DNA of 64,000 bases from the NCBI RefSeq assembly GCF_014650675.1, contig NZ_BMVK01000011.1, positions 62,001-126,000 of the forward strand, in the 5' to 3' direction. The notes below the pieces were generated by a model, which saw nothing but the letters and a program-made list of their open reading frames with translations, was not told where the DNA came from and ran no database searches. Source of the stretch: Streptomyces anulatus. GTDB taxonomy: Bacteria; Actinomycetota; Actinomycetes; Streptomycetales; Streptomycetaceae. This document shows positions 8,975 to 16,948 of this stretch, piece after piece (within the stretch, counting starts at the first letter, position 1; every line of letters starts with the position of its first letter). A program made the position numbers and the translations under genes.

Positions 8975-9340
8975 ATGGGCATTGAGGAATTCGGCGGTGG
9001 CCAGGCGGCCCAGGCGGACGTGCTGGTCGTCACCACGAACGACGTACCCGGCTATCAGGTGACGCAGGTCATCGGCGAGGTCTTCGGACTGACCGTGCGG
9101 TCGCGTCACCTCGGCAGCCAGATCGGCGCCGGGCTGAAGTCGATGATCGGCGGCGAGCTGAAGGGGCTGACCAAGACGCTGGTCGAGACGCGCAACCAGG
9201 CGATGGAACGGCTCGTGGAGCAGGCCAGGGCCCGGGGCGCGAACGCGGTCCTGATGATGCGCTTCGACGTCACGGAGGCGGCGGACGTCGGCACGGAGGT
9301 CTGCGCGTACGGGACGGCGGCGGTGATCAGCAAGGTGTGA
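8975..9340 (+). CDS. YbjQ/UPF0145 family protein (putative heavy-metal-binding domain)
   Basis: This small cytoplasmic protein (121 residues) belongs to the YbjQ family, a pentameric fold of unknown role sometimes labelled heavy-metal-binding by structure. Recognisable blocks are VLVVTTNDVPGYQV, GEVFGLTVRS, and the C-terminal ARARGANAVLMMRFD. AGGAGGTG stands 8 bases before the ATG at 8975. It lies between divergent DedA and the downstream ClC gene. No metal-binding cysteine or histidine cluster is evident, so a metal function is unproven. Confidence 0.85.
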   Translation: MGIEEFGGGQAAQADVLVVTTNDVPGYQVTQVIGEVFGLTVRSRHLGSQIGAGLKSMIGGELKGLTKTLVETRNQAMERLVEQARARGANAVLMMRFDVTEAADVGTEVCAYGTAAVISKV

Positions 9341-9384
9341 CGCGGGGCCACTGGGGCCACCATTGAAGCGTTTTGTCAGCTTTG

Positions 9385-9398
9385 TCACCCTAGGGTGA
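9385..9398. promoter_or_regulatory. 14-bp perfect palindrome overlapping the ClC ribosome site
   Basis: TCACCCTAGGGTGA is a perfect inverted repeat ending 4 bases before the ClC GTG start. Its right half supplies the GGGTGAG ribosome-binding sequence. A repressor or RNA hairpin bound here could block translation or transcription; this is inference from position. Confidence 0.4.
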
Positions 9399-9402
9399 GC
9401 CG

Positions 9403-10695
9403 GTGGCCCCCGAATCCCCCGCACCCCCGCCGGCTCCCCCGCACCCTCCGGCCGCCCCGGCCCGGCGGCTGCTGCCGCTCGTGCTGCCCGCCATCGCGGT
9501 CGGCGTCGTCTGCGCGCTGATCCTGCTCGGGGTGAGCCTGCTGGCGGAGCAGCTCCAGGACGTGCTCTGGGAGACCCTGCCCGACGCGCTCGGGGTGGGG
9601 CGGTTCTCCTCGCTGTGGATGATCGTGATGCTCACCGCGACCGGCCTCGCGGTGGGGCTCGCCCTACGGGCCGTGCCCGGGCACGGCGGGCCGGATCCGG
9701 CCACCACCGGGCTGGTGGACGCGCCGATGAGGCCCGGCATCGTGCCCGGGCTGCTCCTGGTGACCACCCTGGCGCTGGCGGGCGGGGTGAGCCTCGGGCC
9801 GGAGAACCCGATCACGGCGGCCAACATCGCGCTGGCCTTCTGGCTCGGCCGGCGGTTCGCGCCCGGTGCGCCGGGCGAGCTGTGGGTGGCGCTCGCCGCG
9901 GCCGGGACCATCGGGGCCCTCTTCGGGACCCCGGTCGCCGCGGCGCTGATCCTCTCCGAGGCGCTGGCCTCGCAGCCGGGCCCCGGGGCGTTCTGGGACC
10001 GGCTGTTCGCCCCGCTCGCGGCCGGCACGGCGGGCGCGCTGACCATGTCGCTGATCGCACACCCCAGCTTCGACCTGTCCCTCCCGGCGTACGCCGGACC
10101 GCACTGGGGCGATCTGCTCTCCGCCCTGCTGATCGCCTCGGCGGGCGCGCTCCTCGGCCTGCTCGCGGTGTACGCCTTCCCGGTGGCCCACCGGGCCTTC
10201 ACGGCGCTGCGGCATCCGGTGCTCGCCCTGACGCTGGGCGGGCTGGTGCTGGGACTGCTCGGCGCGCTGGGCGGCCACCTCACCCTCTTCAAGGGGCTCG
10301 ACGAGGTGAAGGTGCTCGCCGGGGACCCCGACGGCTGGTCGGCCGGGGAGTTCGCGGGGATGGCGGTGGTGAAGACGGCCGCCCTCGTGATCGCGGCGGC
10401 CTGCGGCTTCCGGGGCGGGCGGATCTTCCCCGCGGTCTTCGCGGGGGTGTCACTGGGGCTCTGCGCCCACGCGCTGGTCGACGCGGTCCCGCCGTCGCTC
10501 GCGGTGTCCTGCGCGGTGCTGGGCGTCCTGCTGGCCGTCACCCGGCAGGGCTGGGTGAGCCTGTTCACCGCGGCGGTGCTGGTCAGCGACACCTCCGTGC
10601 TGCCGCTGCTGTGCGCGGCCACCCTGCCCGCCTGGCTGCTGGTCACCGGGCGGGCCCAGATGCAGCTGGACGGGGACGGGAAGTCGCTGCGCTGA
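9403..10695 (+). CDS. ClC-type chloride channel/antiporter
   Basis: ClC proteins move chloride through the membrane, either as channels or in exchange for protons. This 430-residue protein has about ten hydrophobic segments and the key pore sequence GGVSLGPENPITAANIALAFWLG (near residues 127-149), a variant of the family GxxxGPE motif. A second conserved element, GTIGALFGTPVAAALI, lies near 168-183, and GFRGGRIFPAVFAGVSLG near 335-352 resembles the later GxFxP filter motif. The N-terminus is short and proline-rich. GTG at 9403 has GGGTGAG 4 bases upstream. It precedes wrbA and glutamate decarboxylase on the same strand. Confidence 0.82.
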   Translation: MAPESPAPPPAPPHPPAAPARRLLPLVLPAIAVGVVCALILLGVSLLAEQLQDVLWETLPDALGVGRFSSLWMIVMLTATGLAVGLALRAVPGHGGPDPATTGLVDAPMRPGIVPGLLLVTTLALAGGVSLGPENPITAANIALAFWLGRRFAPGAPGELWVALAAAGTIGALFGTPVAAALILSEALASQPGPGAFWDRLFAPLAAGTAGALTMSLIAHPSFDLSLPAYAGPHWGDLLSALLIASAGALLGLLAVYAFPVAHRAFTALRHPVLALTLGGLVLGLLGALGGHLTLFKGLDEVKVLAGDPDGWSAGEFAGMAVVKTAALVIAAACGFRGGRIFPAVFAGVSLGLCAHALVDAVPPSLAVSCAVLGVLLAVTRQGWVSLFTAAVLVSDTSVLPLLCAATLPAWLLVTGRAQMQLDGDGKSLR

Positions 10696-10840
10696 GGGGG
10701 CGGCGCCCCGGTCACGGAGAAGGCCCCGTTCGGCGCGCCGGACACGCCGAACCTCCGTATCGTCTGCTGCGTGCGCTTCAGCATCGTTATCCACTGATAA
10801 GAGCCTTTTGCGCCCCGCTGCTTCGACGGAGGTCTCCCGC

Positions 10841-11464
10841 ATGCCCACGCCCGTCAACGTCGCCGTCATCTACTACTCCTCCACCGGCACCGTCGCCACG
10901 ATCGCGAAGGCCATCGCCGGGGACGCGGAGCGGGCCGGGGCGCAGGTGCGGCTGCGCCGGGCGGCGGAGCTCGCCCCGCAGGCGGCCATCGACTCCAACC
11001 CGGCGTGGGCCGAGAACGTCCGGGCGACCGCGGACATCCCCGAGGTCTCACCGGACGACATGGCGTGGGCGGACGCGGTGATCCTCGGTTCGCCGACCCG
11101 GTACGGGAACGTCACCGCCCAGCTGAAGCAGTTCCTCGACACGCTCGGCGGGATGTGGCAGGCGGGGCAGCTGGCCGACAAGGTCTACAGCGGCTTCACC
11201 TCCAGCGCCACCGCCCACGGCGGCCAGGAGTCCACGCTGCTCGCGCTCTACAACACGATCCACCACTTCGGCGGCATTCTCGTCACCCCCGGGTACACCG
11301 ACCCCACGAAGTTCGTCGACGGCAATCCGTACGGCACCTCCCACGTCGCCGGGCAGGGCGACATCCCGGTCGGCGAGCAGACCCTGACCGCCGCCCGGGT
11401 GCAGGCCGAGCGGGTCGTGAAGTTCACCCGGGCGATCAAGGCGGGCCTGGCCGCCGAGAGCTGA
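10841..11464 (+). CDS. wrbA: WrbA-type NAD(P)H:quinone oxidoreductase
   Basis: This FMN-dependent flavodoxin-like enzyme reduces quinones by two electrons, avoiding semiquinone radicals, and is usually a stress protein. The 207-residue chain opens with the FMN phosphate loop VIYYSSTGTVATIAKAI and has the WrbA blocks GSPTRYGNVTAQLKQFLD and GGQESTLLALYNTIHHFG. GGAGG lies 8 bases before the ATG at 10841; an earlier in-frame GTG/ATG start lacks one. The gene is 42 bp before glutamate decarboxylase, so the two are probably co-transcribed. The 145-bp gap after the ClC gene contains a short AT-rich stretch (10788-10808) that may hold the promoter. Confidence 0.92.
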   Translation: MPTPVNVAVIYYSSTGTVATIAKAIAGDAERAGAQVRLRRAAELAPQAAIDSNPAWAENVRATADIPEVSPDDMAWADAVILGSPTRYGNVTAQLKQFLDTLGGMWQAGQLADKVYSGFTSSATAHGGQESTLLALYNTIHHFGGILVTPGYTDPTKFVDGNPYGTSHVAGQGDIPVGEQTLTAARVQAERVVKFTRAIKAGLAAES

Positions 11465-11506
11465 CCCCCGCACCCCGACCGCTTCGGCCGAGAGAAGGGC
11501 CCCACC

Positions 11507-12934
11507 ATGCCGCTCCACCGCGGTGCCCACCCGCAACAGGACGAACCCTCCGAGGAGCGGCGCAGGCTCGCCCTGAACCCGTTCTTCGGCGAGGCGGACC
11601 CGACGGCCGCGATGAACACCGCGCCGCCCCGGCACCGGCTGCCCGACGGCCCGCTGCCGCCGCTGACGGCCTACCGGCTGGTCCACGACGAGCTGATGCT
11701 CGACGGGAACTCACGGCTCAACCTGGCCACGTTCGTCACCACCTGGATGGAGCCGCAGGCCGGCGTCCTGATGGGTGAGTGCCGGGACAAGAACATGATC
11801 GACAAGGACGAGTACCCGCGCACCGCCGAGCTGGAGCGGCGCTGTGTGGCGATGCTCGCCGACCTGTGGAACGCGCCCGATCCGAGGGCCTCCGTGGGAT
11901 GTTCGACCACCGGGTCGAGCGAGGCCTGCATGCTCGCGGGGCTCGCCCTGAAGCGGCGCTGGGCGAAGCGGAACGCGGACCGCTATCCGGCGACGGCCCG
12001 GCCCAATCTGGTGATGGGCGTCAATGTGCAGGTCTGCTGGGAGAAGTTCTGCAACTTCTGGGAGGTGGAGGCCCGGCTCGTCCCGATGGAGGGCGAGCGG
12101 TTCCACCTCGACCCGGGGGCCGCCGCCGAGCTCTGCGACGAGAACACCATCGGGGTCGTCGGCATCCTCGGCTCCACCTTCGACGGGTCCTACGAACCGA
12201 TCGCGGAGCTGTGCGCGGCCCTGGACGCCCTCCAGGAGCGGACCGGCCTCGACATCCCGGTCCATGTGGACGGGGCGTCCGGCGCGATGGTGGCCCCCTT
12301 CCTCGACCCGGACCTGGTGTGGGACTTCCGGCTGCCGAGGGTGGCGTCGATCAACACCTCGGGGCACAAGTACGGCCTCGTCTACCCGGGGGTCGGCTGG
12401 GCGCTGTGGCGTACGGCGGAGGCGCTGCCGGAGGAGCTGGTCTTCCGGGTCAACTACCTGGGCGGCGACATGCCGACGTTCGCGCTGAACTTCTCCCGGC
12501 CCGGGGCGCAGGTGGTCGCGCAGTACTACACGTTCCTGCGCCTCGGGCACGAGGGCTACCGGGCGGTCCAGCAGGCCTCCCGGGACGTGGCCTGCGGCCT
12601 GGCCCGCGCCGTGGAGGAGCTGGGCGACTTCCGGCTGCTCACCCGGGGCGACGAGCTGCCGGTGTTCGCCTTCACGACGAACGCGGACATCCACGCGTAC
12701 GACGTGTTCGACGTGTCGCGCCGGCTGCGGGAGCGCGGCTGGCTGGTGCCCGCGTACACCTTCCCCGCCAACCGGCAGGACCTGTCGGTGCTGCGGGTGG
12801 TGTGCCGCAACGGGTTCTCCTCCGACCTGGCCGAGCTGCTGATCGAGGACCTGAAGGCGCTGCTGCCCGAACTCCGTGACCAGAAGCACCCGTTGAGCCA
12901 CGACCGCGCGGTCCCGACCTCCTTCCACCACTGA
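11507..12934 (+). CDS. gad: glutamate decarboxylase
   Basis: This PLP enzyme converts glutamate to GABA and CO2, consuming one cytoplasmic proton. The 475-residue protein has family blocks in order: NLATFVTTWMEP, GCSTTGSSEACMLAGLALKRRW, PVHVDGASGAMVAPF (with PLP-ring aspartate D255) and SINTSGHKYGLVYPGVGW, whose K288 should form the Schiff base. The C-terminus TSFHH matches the end of the bacterial GadB family, where a histidine region is linked to pH response. AGAAGGG precedes the ATG at 11507. It lies directly after wrbA and near a ClC protein, a combination suggesting acid or redox stress. No GABA antiporter gene is in the window. Confidence 0.95.
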   Translation: MPLHRGAHPQQDEPSEERRRLALNPFFGEADPTAAMNTAPPRHRLPDGPLPPLTAYRLVHDELMLDGNSRLNLATFVTTWMEPQAGVLMGECRDKNMIDKDEYPRTAELERRCVAMLADLWNAPDPRASVGCSTTGSSEACMLAGLALKRRWAKRNADRYPATARPNLVMGVNVQVCWEKFCNFWEVEARLVPMEGERFHLDPGAAAELCDENTIGVVGILGSTFDGSYEPIAELCAALDALQERTGLDIPVHVDGASGAMVAPFLDPDLVWDFRLPRVASINTSGHKYGLVYPGVGWALWRTAEALPEELVFRVNYLGGDMPTFALNFSRPGAQVVAQYYTFLRLGHEGYRAVQQASRDVACGLARAVEELGDFRLLTRGDELPVFAFTTNADIHAYDVFDVSRRLRERGWLVPAYTFPANRQDLSVLRVVCRNGFSSDLAELLIEDLKALLPELRDQKHPLSHDRAVPTSFHH

Positions 12935-12956
12935 GCGCGCCCTCCGAGACCGCCGG

Positions 12957-13017
12957 GCGCGACCACCGGCGCCGCTGAGCGCGACCACCGGCGCCGCTGA
13001 GCGCGACTACCGGCTGA
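12957..13017. repeat. 22-bp direct repeats between gad and the ABC permease
   Basis: A 22-bp unit beginning GCGCGACCACCGG occurs twice in tandem without change (12957-12978 and 12979-13000). A shortened third copy (13001-13017) runs over the stop codon of the permease gene. It sits in a convergent gap with no other clear terminator. Confidence 0.75.
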
Positions 13018-13834
13018 GCCGCGCGAACCTGACCACGGCCAGCGGGAAGAACACCGCGATGATGGCCACCGGCCAGAGCACCGCGAGGAGCCCGGCGTGC
13101 TCCGCCGCCCAGGAGCCGGTCGCGCCGCCCGGGTTGCCGAACAGCTCCCGTACGGCGGTGGCCGTGGCGGACATCGGGTTCCACTCGACCACCGCGCCCA
13201 GCCAGCCCGGCATCGACTCGGGGGCGGCGAAGACGTTGGAGAGGAAGCCGACCGGCCAGACCAGGATCTGGACCGCCGCGACCATCTCCGGCCGCCCCGC
13301 CACCATGGCCAGCAGGATGCCGACCCAGAGCATCGCGAACCGCAGCAGGAGCAGCAGTCCGAACGCCCCCAGCGCGGCGGCGGCCCCGTGGTGCCAGCGC
13401 CAGCCGACCGCGTACCCGACCCCGGTCATCACCGCGAGCGCGGCCGTCGACTGGAGCATGTCCGCGGCGCTGCGGCCGACCAGGACGGCGCCGGGGACCA
13501 TCGGCATCGAACGGAAGCGGTCGATGACGCCCTTGCCGAGGTCCTGGGTGACCGCGAGCATCGTGCTCTCCAGGCCGAAGGCCATGGTCAGCGCGAGCAT
13601 CCCGGGGACCAGGAACTCCGTGGGGTCGCCGTCCACGCCCCGGCCGCCGCCGACCAGATACGTGAACATCAGCAGCAGCATCACCGGAAAGACCAGGCCG
13701 ACGAGCACCTGGACGGGCTGCCGGGCCCAGTGCGCCAGTTCGCGGCGGGTCATCGTCCAGGAGTCGGCCAGGGCCCAGCCGAGCCGGGAGGGCGCCCCGC
13801 CCGGTCCGGGGGCCACCGTCGTCGTCGCGCTCAT
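13007..13834 (-). CDS. ABC-2 type transporter permease (DrrB-like)
   Basis: This is the membrane half of an exporter of the daunorubicin-resistance (DrrAB) type. The 275-residue protein has six hydrophobic segments and the ABC-2 features LVFPVMLLLMFTYLVGGG near residue 48 and FLSNVFAAPESMPGWL with VVEWNPMSATATAVRELF near the C-terminus. The ATG at 13834 overlaps the stop of the ATPase gene by 4 bases (ATGA), indicating translational coupling. The substrate is unknown. It is the last gene of the padR-ATPase-permease unit. Confidence 0.9.
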   Translation of the reverse strand: MSATTTVAPGPGGAPSRLGWALADSWTMTRRELAHWARQPVQVLVGLVFPVMLLLMFTYLVGGGRGVDGDPTEFLVPGMLALTMAFGLESTMLAVTQDLGKGVIDRFRSMPMVPGAVLVGRSAADMLQSTAALAVMTGVGYAVGWRWHHGAAAALGAFGLLLLLRFAMLWVGILLAMVAGRPEMVAAVQILVWPVGFLSNVFAAPESMPGWLGAVVEWNPMSATATAVRELFGNPGGATGSWAAEHAGLLAVLWPVAIIAVFFPLAVVRFARLSR

Positions 13835-14796
13835 GCCGCCACCTCCGCCTTCTCGTCGGGCTGTTCGTCGACGGGCTGTCCGGTCAGCGACAGGAACACC
13901 TCGTCCAGGGTGGGGCGGCGCACCGCGATGTCCTCCGCCTCGATGCCCGCCTCCTCCAGCACCCGCACCGCCCGGGCCAGGGCCGCCATCCGGTCCGGGG
14001 CGGGCGCGCCGATCCGCCGCCGGTCGGCGTCCAGCACCAGGTCCGCGCCGCCGAGCAGGGCGGCCGCCTCCACCAGCCGGGACGCGTCGCGCAGGACGAT
14101 GTCGATCCGGTCGCCGCCGACGAGGGCCTTCAGCTCGTCGGGGGTGCCCTCGGCCACCGCCCGGCCGCCGTCGATCAGCGAGATCCGGTCGGCCAGCTGG
14201 TCCGCCTCCTCCAGATACTGCGTGGTCAGCAGCACCGTGGTGCCGCCGCCGACCAGGGACCGCACCGCGTCCCACACCTCGGTCCGGCCGCGCGGGTCGA
14301 GGCCGGTCGTCGGCTCGTCCAGGAACAGCACGTCCGGGTCGGTGATCAGCGAAGCGGCCAGGTCGAGGCGTCTGCGCATGCCGCCGCTGTACTGCTTGAC
14401 GGCCTTGCGCCCGGTGTCCGCCAGGCCGAACCGCTCCAGCAGCTCGTCCGCCCGGCTGCCCGCCCGGCGTGCGCCCAGGTGGTACAGCCGCCCGAACATC
14501 TCCAGGTTCTGCCGCCCGCCCAGCTGCTCGTCCACCGCGGCGTGCTGGCCGAGGAGCCCGATCCTGCGCCGCACCTCGCCCGCCCGCTCACGGACGTCGA
14601 GGCCGGCCACGGTCACCCGACCCGCGTCGTGGCGCAGCAGCGTCGACATGATCCGTACGGCGGTGGTCTTGCCCGCCCCGTTGGGGCCGAGCACTCCGTG
14701 CACGGTGCCGCTGCCGACGGCCAGGTCCAGTCCGTCCAGGGCGCGCTTCTCCCCGTACCGCTTGTGCACGCCGTCCATGACGATCGCATCGGTCAC
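13831..14796 (-). CDS. ABC transporter ATPase (DrrA family)
   Basis: This is the nucleotide-binding half of a DrrAB-type exporter. The 321-residue protein contains Walker A GPNGAGKTT (about residues 37-45), the signature YSGGMRRRLDLA, Walker B VLFLDEPTTGLDP and the switch histidine region replaced by TTQYLEEAD, as is usual for DrrA proteins. The C-terminal 80 residues form the DrrA accessory domain ending VRRPTLDEVFLSLTG. The start is GTG at 14796, with GGAGGG about 10 bases upstream. Two operator-like inverted repeats lie immediately upstream, so the PadR protein encoded just before it probably controls it. Confidence 0.92.
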   Translation of the reverse strand: MTDAIVMDGVHKRYGEKRALDGLDLAVGSGTVHGVLGPNGAGKTTAVRIMSTLLRHDAGRVTVAGLDVRERAGEVRRRIGLLGQHAAVDEQLGGRQNLEMFGRLYHLGARRAGSRADELLERFGLADTGRKAVKQYSGGMRRRLDLAASLITDPDVLFLDEPTTGLDPRGRTEVWDAVRSLVGGGTTVLLTTQYLEEADQLADRISLIDGGRAVAEGTPDELKALVGGDRIDIVLRDASRLVEAAALLGGADLVLDADRRRIGAPAPDRMAALARAVRVLEEAGIEAEDIAVRRPTLDEVFLSLTGQPVDEQPDEKAEVAA

Positions 14797-14814
14797 GATG
14801 TCCGCACCCTCCTG

Positions 14815-14830
14815 TAGTCAAACTTGACTA
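14815..14830. promoter_or_regulatory. operator-like inverted repeat, site A, upstream of ABC ATPase
   Basis: TAGTCAAACTTGACTA is a perfect 7-2-7 inverted repeat, 18 bp before the ATPase start. The same motif occurs, slightly altered, at 14862-14877 and 15560-15575, all bordering the padR gene. PadR binding is inferred. Confidence 0.7.
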
Positions 14831-14861
14831 GCAGGGGAAAAGGTAAACCCCGATCCGCCAT

Positions 14862-14877
14862 TCGTCAAACTTGATTA
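14862..14877. promoter_or_regulatory. operator-like inverted repeat, site B, at the padR stop
   Basis: TCGTCAAACTTGATTA matches site A at 14 of 16 positions and overlaps the padR stop codon. Sites A and B start 47 bp apart in the padR-ATPase gap. Confidence 0.6.
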
Positions 14878-15516
14878 GTCGTGGTCCCCGGGATCGGGGA
14901 CACCGGTGGCGTAGGGGTTCTCCTCGCCATCGGCCAGCACCCCGACGAACGGTTCGCCCTCACCGGCGAAGGTGTACGCGCCGCCCTCGATGCGGGCGAT
15001 CAGGCCCCGGGTCCACTCCACGCCGGCGTCGGCCGAGTGCACCCACAGGTTCATGATCTCGCCGATGTGGCCGAGGGATCCGGGACCCTCCTCGGGCGTG
15101 TAGTACTCGGTGACCGAGTCCCGCCACCCCTTCATGGCCTCGATCCGCTCCTTGAGCAGCCCGACCGCCTCCTCGCGGGGCAGGTCGACGATGAACCCGA
15201 CCGCCGCCGAGAGGACGTCCATCTGCTGGTCGTAGGAGCGGATGGCGTCACGCAGCAGGGCGCGGTACTCCGCCAGCCCCTCGTCCGTGACCTCGTACTC
15301 GGTGCGCGGCGGGCCGCCCGCCGTGGAGGGGGCCGTCTCGTGCGCGACGAGCAGTCCCTGCTTCGCCATCTGCTTCAGGGCGTGGTAGATCGACCCGGGC
15401 TTGGCGTTGGACCACTCGTGCGCACCCCAGTACTCCAGGTCGTTGCGGACCTGATAGCCGTGCGCGCGGCCGTGCATACGCACGGCGCCGAGGACCAGCA
15501 GCCGGATCGCGGACAT
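14875..15516 (-). CDS. PadR family transcriptional regulator
   Basis: PadR proteins are winged-helix repressors that often sense drugs or phenolics and control a neighbouring transporter. The 213-residue protein has the N-terminal PadR domain (AIRLLVLGAVRMHGRAHGYQVRNDL, then PGSIYHALKQMAKQGLL) and a longer helical C-terminal ligand/dimer region. The ATG at 15516 (MSAIRLLVLG) is preferred: AAGGGATGG lies just upstream and this is the usual start of relatives; in-frame ATGs at 15525 and 15543 would add a few residues. It lies between the MFS gene and the DrrAB-type genes, with a matching operator-like repeat on each side. Confidence 0.88.
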   Translation of the reverse strand: MSAIRLLVLGAVRMHGRAHGYQVRNDLEYWGAHEWSNAKPGSIYHALKQMAKQGLLVAHETAPSTAGGPPRTEYEVTDEGLAEYRALLRDAIRSYDQQMDVLSAAVGFIVDLPREEAVGLLKERIEAMKGWRDSVTEYYTPEEGPGSLGHIGEIMNLWVHSADAGVEWTRGLIARIEGGAYTFAGEGEPFVGVLADGEENPYATGVPDPGDHD

Positions 15517-15558
15517 GACATCCATCCCTTCCCCCGGCGGCATTCCGCGCCGGAGCGC

Positions 15559-16884
15559 CTATTCAACTTTGACTAGGGTAGCCGCCCGCTTGCGGACAGC
15601 CGGTCGGTGTGCCCTCATCCGTACCGCCGGGGCCAGCAGCGCGGCGGCGAGGCAGCCGGCCGCCAGCGCGGCCCACACCACGTCGTACGTGCCGAGGACG
15701 TCCCGCGCGGTGGCCCCGAGGTACGCCGAGGCGCCCGCCCCCAGCTGGTGGGCCGCGTTCGTCCAGCCGAAGACGACGGGGCCGTCCTCTCCGTACACCC
15801 GGCGGGCGAGCTCGATGACGGGCGGCACGGTCGCCACGTCGACGAGTCCGTAGACCGCCACGAACAGGAGCATCGGGGCCGTGACCTCGGCGGCGAACAC
15901 CAGGGGCAGGGCGAGCAGGGTGAGTGCGCGGACGGCGAAGCAGACGGTCAGCAGGCGGCGCGGGTCGAACCGGTCGGTCAGCCAGCCGGCCAGCAGCGCG
16001 CCGAGGGCGGAGAAGATCCCGACGAGGGAGAGCAGCGAGGCCGCCGCCGTGGCCCGCATGCCGTGATCGTGCGCGGCGGGCGCCCAGTTGGACCACATGA
16101 TGCCGTTGGTGGATGCCCCGCAGAGGGCGAACATCCCGGCCAGCAGCCAGAACGGACCGGTGCGCGCCGCACGCAGCAGCACCCTCAGCGCCCGCCCGGC
16201 CGCCCCGGGGACCGGGGGCGGCCGGGGGACGAACTCCCTCGCCCCGTACGGCTTCGCACCCACATCAGCCGGATGCTCGCGCAGCAGCAGGAACACCAGG
16301 GCGGCGACCGCCAGGGCGACGAGCGCCAGCGTCACCACCGGCGGACGCCAGCCGAAGCGCCCGACGGACCAGGCCAGCAACGGCAGGAAGAGCAACTGGC
16401 CCAGGTGGCTGGAGGAGCTGAGCGCACCGGTCACCAGGCCGCGCCGCCGGTCGAACCAGCGGGCGGTGATCCCGGCGGCGAACGTCATGGTCAGGCAGCC
16501 GCTGCCGAGGCCGATCAGCAGACCCCAGTACGCGACCAGTTGCCACGGCCGCGTCATCAAGCCGGTGAGCAGCGCCCCCGCCGCGACCAGCAGCAGCGCG
16601 CCCATGACGACCCGACGGGCCCCGATCCGGTCCATCAGCGCCGCCGCGAACGGGGCGGTGAGGCCGAACAGCACCATGTTCACCGAGGCGGCGAGCGCGA
16701 TCTGCCCCCGCTCCCAGGCGTACTCCTCGTGCAGGGGCGTCACCAGCAGGCCCGGCACGGTGGCGAACGCCCCGGCCGTGACGATGGCCGCGCCCGCGAC
16801 GGCGGCCATCAGCCAGGCGCGGTGGATCCGGAAGCTTCGGCGGGAGGGCGGTGTGTACGGGGATGCCGAGGTCGAAGAGGCCAT
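15559..16884 (-). CDS. MFS transporter (oxalate/formate-antiporter-like or multidrug type)
   Basis: A 441-residue major facilitator with twelve hydrophobic segments. The loop after the second segment reads AALMDRIGARRVVMG, the usual MFS G-x-x-x-D-R-x-G-R-R element, and a matching AGWLTDRFDPRRLL lies at the start of the second half. A fourth-segment-like GLGSGCLTMTFAAGITARWFDRRRGLVTG resembles the antiporter-type subfamily. The substrate cannot be told. The ATG at 16884 (MASSTSASPYTPPSRRS) is chosen because upstream sequence in this frame overlaps the divergent regulator. It ends at the site C repeat, 42 bp before padR, so read-through into padR is possible. Confidence 0.85.
   Translation of the reverse strand: MASSTSASPYTPPSRRSFRIHRAWLMAAVAGAAIVTAGAFATVPGLLVTPLHEEYAWERGQIALAASVNMVLFGLTAPFAAALMDRIGARRVVMGALLLVAAGALLTGLMTRPWQLVAYWGLLIGLGSGCLTMTFAAGITARWFDRRRGLVTGALSSSSHLGQLLFLPLLAWSVGRFGWRPPVVTLALVALAVAALVFLLLREHPADVGAKPYGAREFVPRPPPVPGAAGRALRVLLRAARTGPFWLLAGMFALCGASTNGIMWSNWAPAAHDHGMRATAAASLLSLVGIFSALGALLAGWLTDRFDPRRLLTVCFAVRALTLLALPLVFAAEVTAPMLLFVAVYGLVDVATVPPVIELARRVYGEDGPVVFGWTNAAHQLGAGASAYLGATARDVLGTYDVVWAALAAGCLAAALLAPAVRMRAHRPAVRKRAATLVKVE
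15560..15575. promoter_or_regulatory. operator-like repeat, site C, upstream of padR
   Basis: TATTCAACTTTGACTA matches site A at 13 of 16 positions. It lies 43 bp before the padR start and overlaps the last codons of the MFS gene, a fitting place for autoregulation. Confidence 0.55.
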
Positions 16885-16948
16885 GGACTCAGCGTCGCGA
16901 GCGGGGTCCGTCCTCACGAGTGTCCAGATGGACCAGGTGCGCAAGAAT

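Noticed and set aside
13007..14796. Antibiotic self-resistance within a biosynthetic cluster (DrrAB-like)
   Set aside because: No biosynthetic genes lie nearby; a PadR-controlled efflux unit explains the genes better.
16088..16948. Long plus-strand frame upstream of the GlxA-type regulator
   Set aside because: It is antisense to the MFS gene and lacks domain sequence; the DJ-1 domain starts after 16955.
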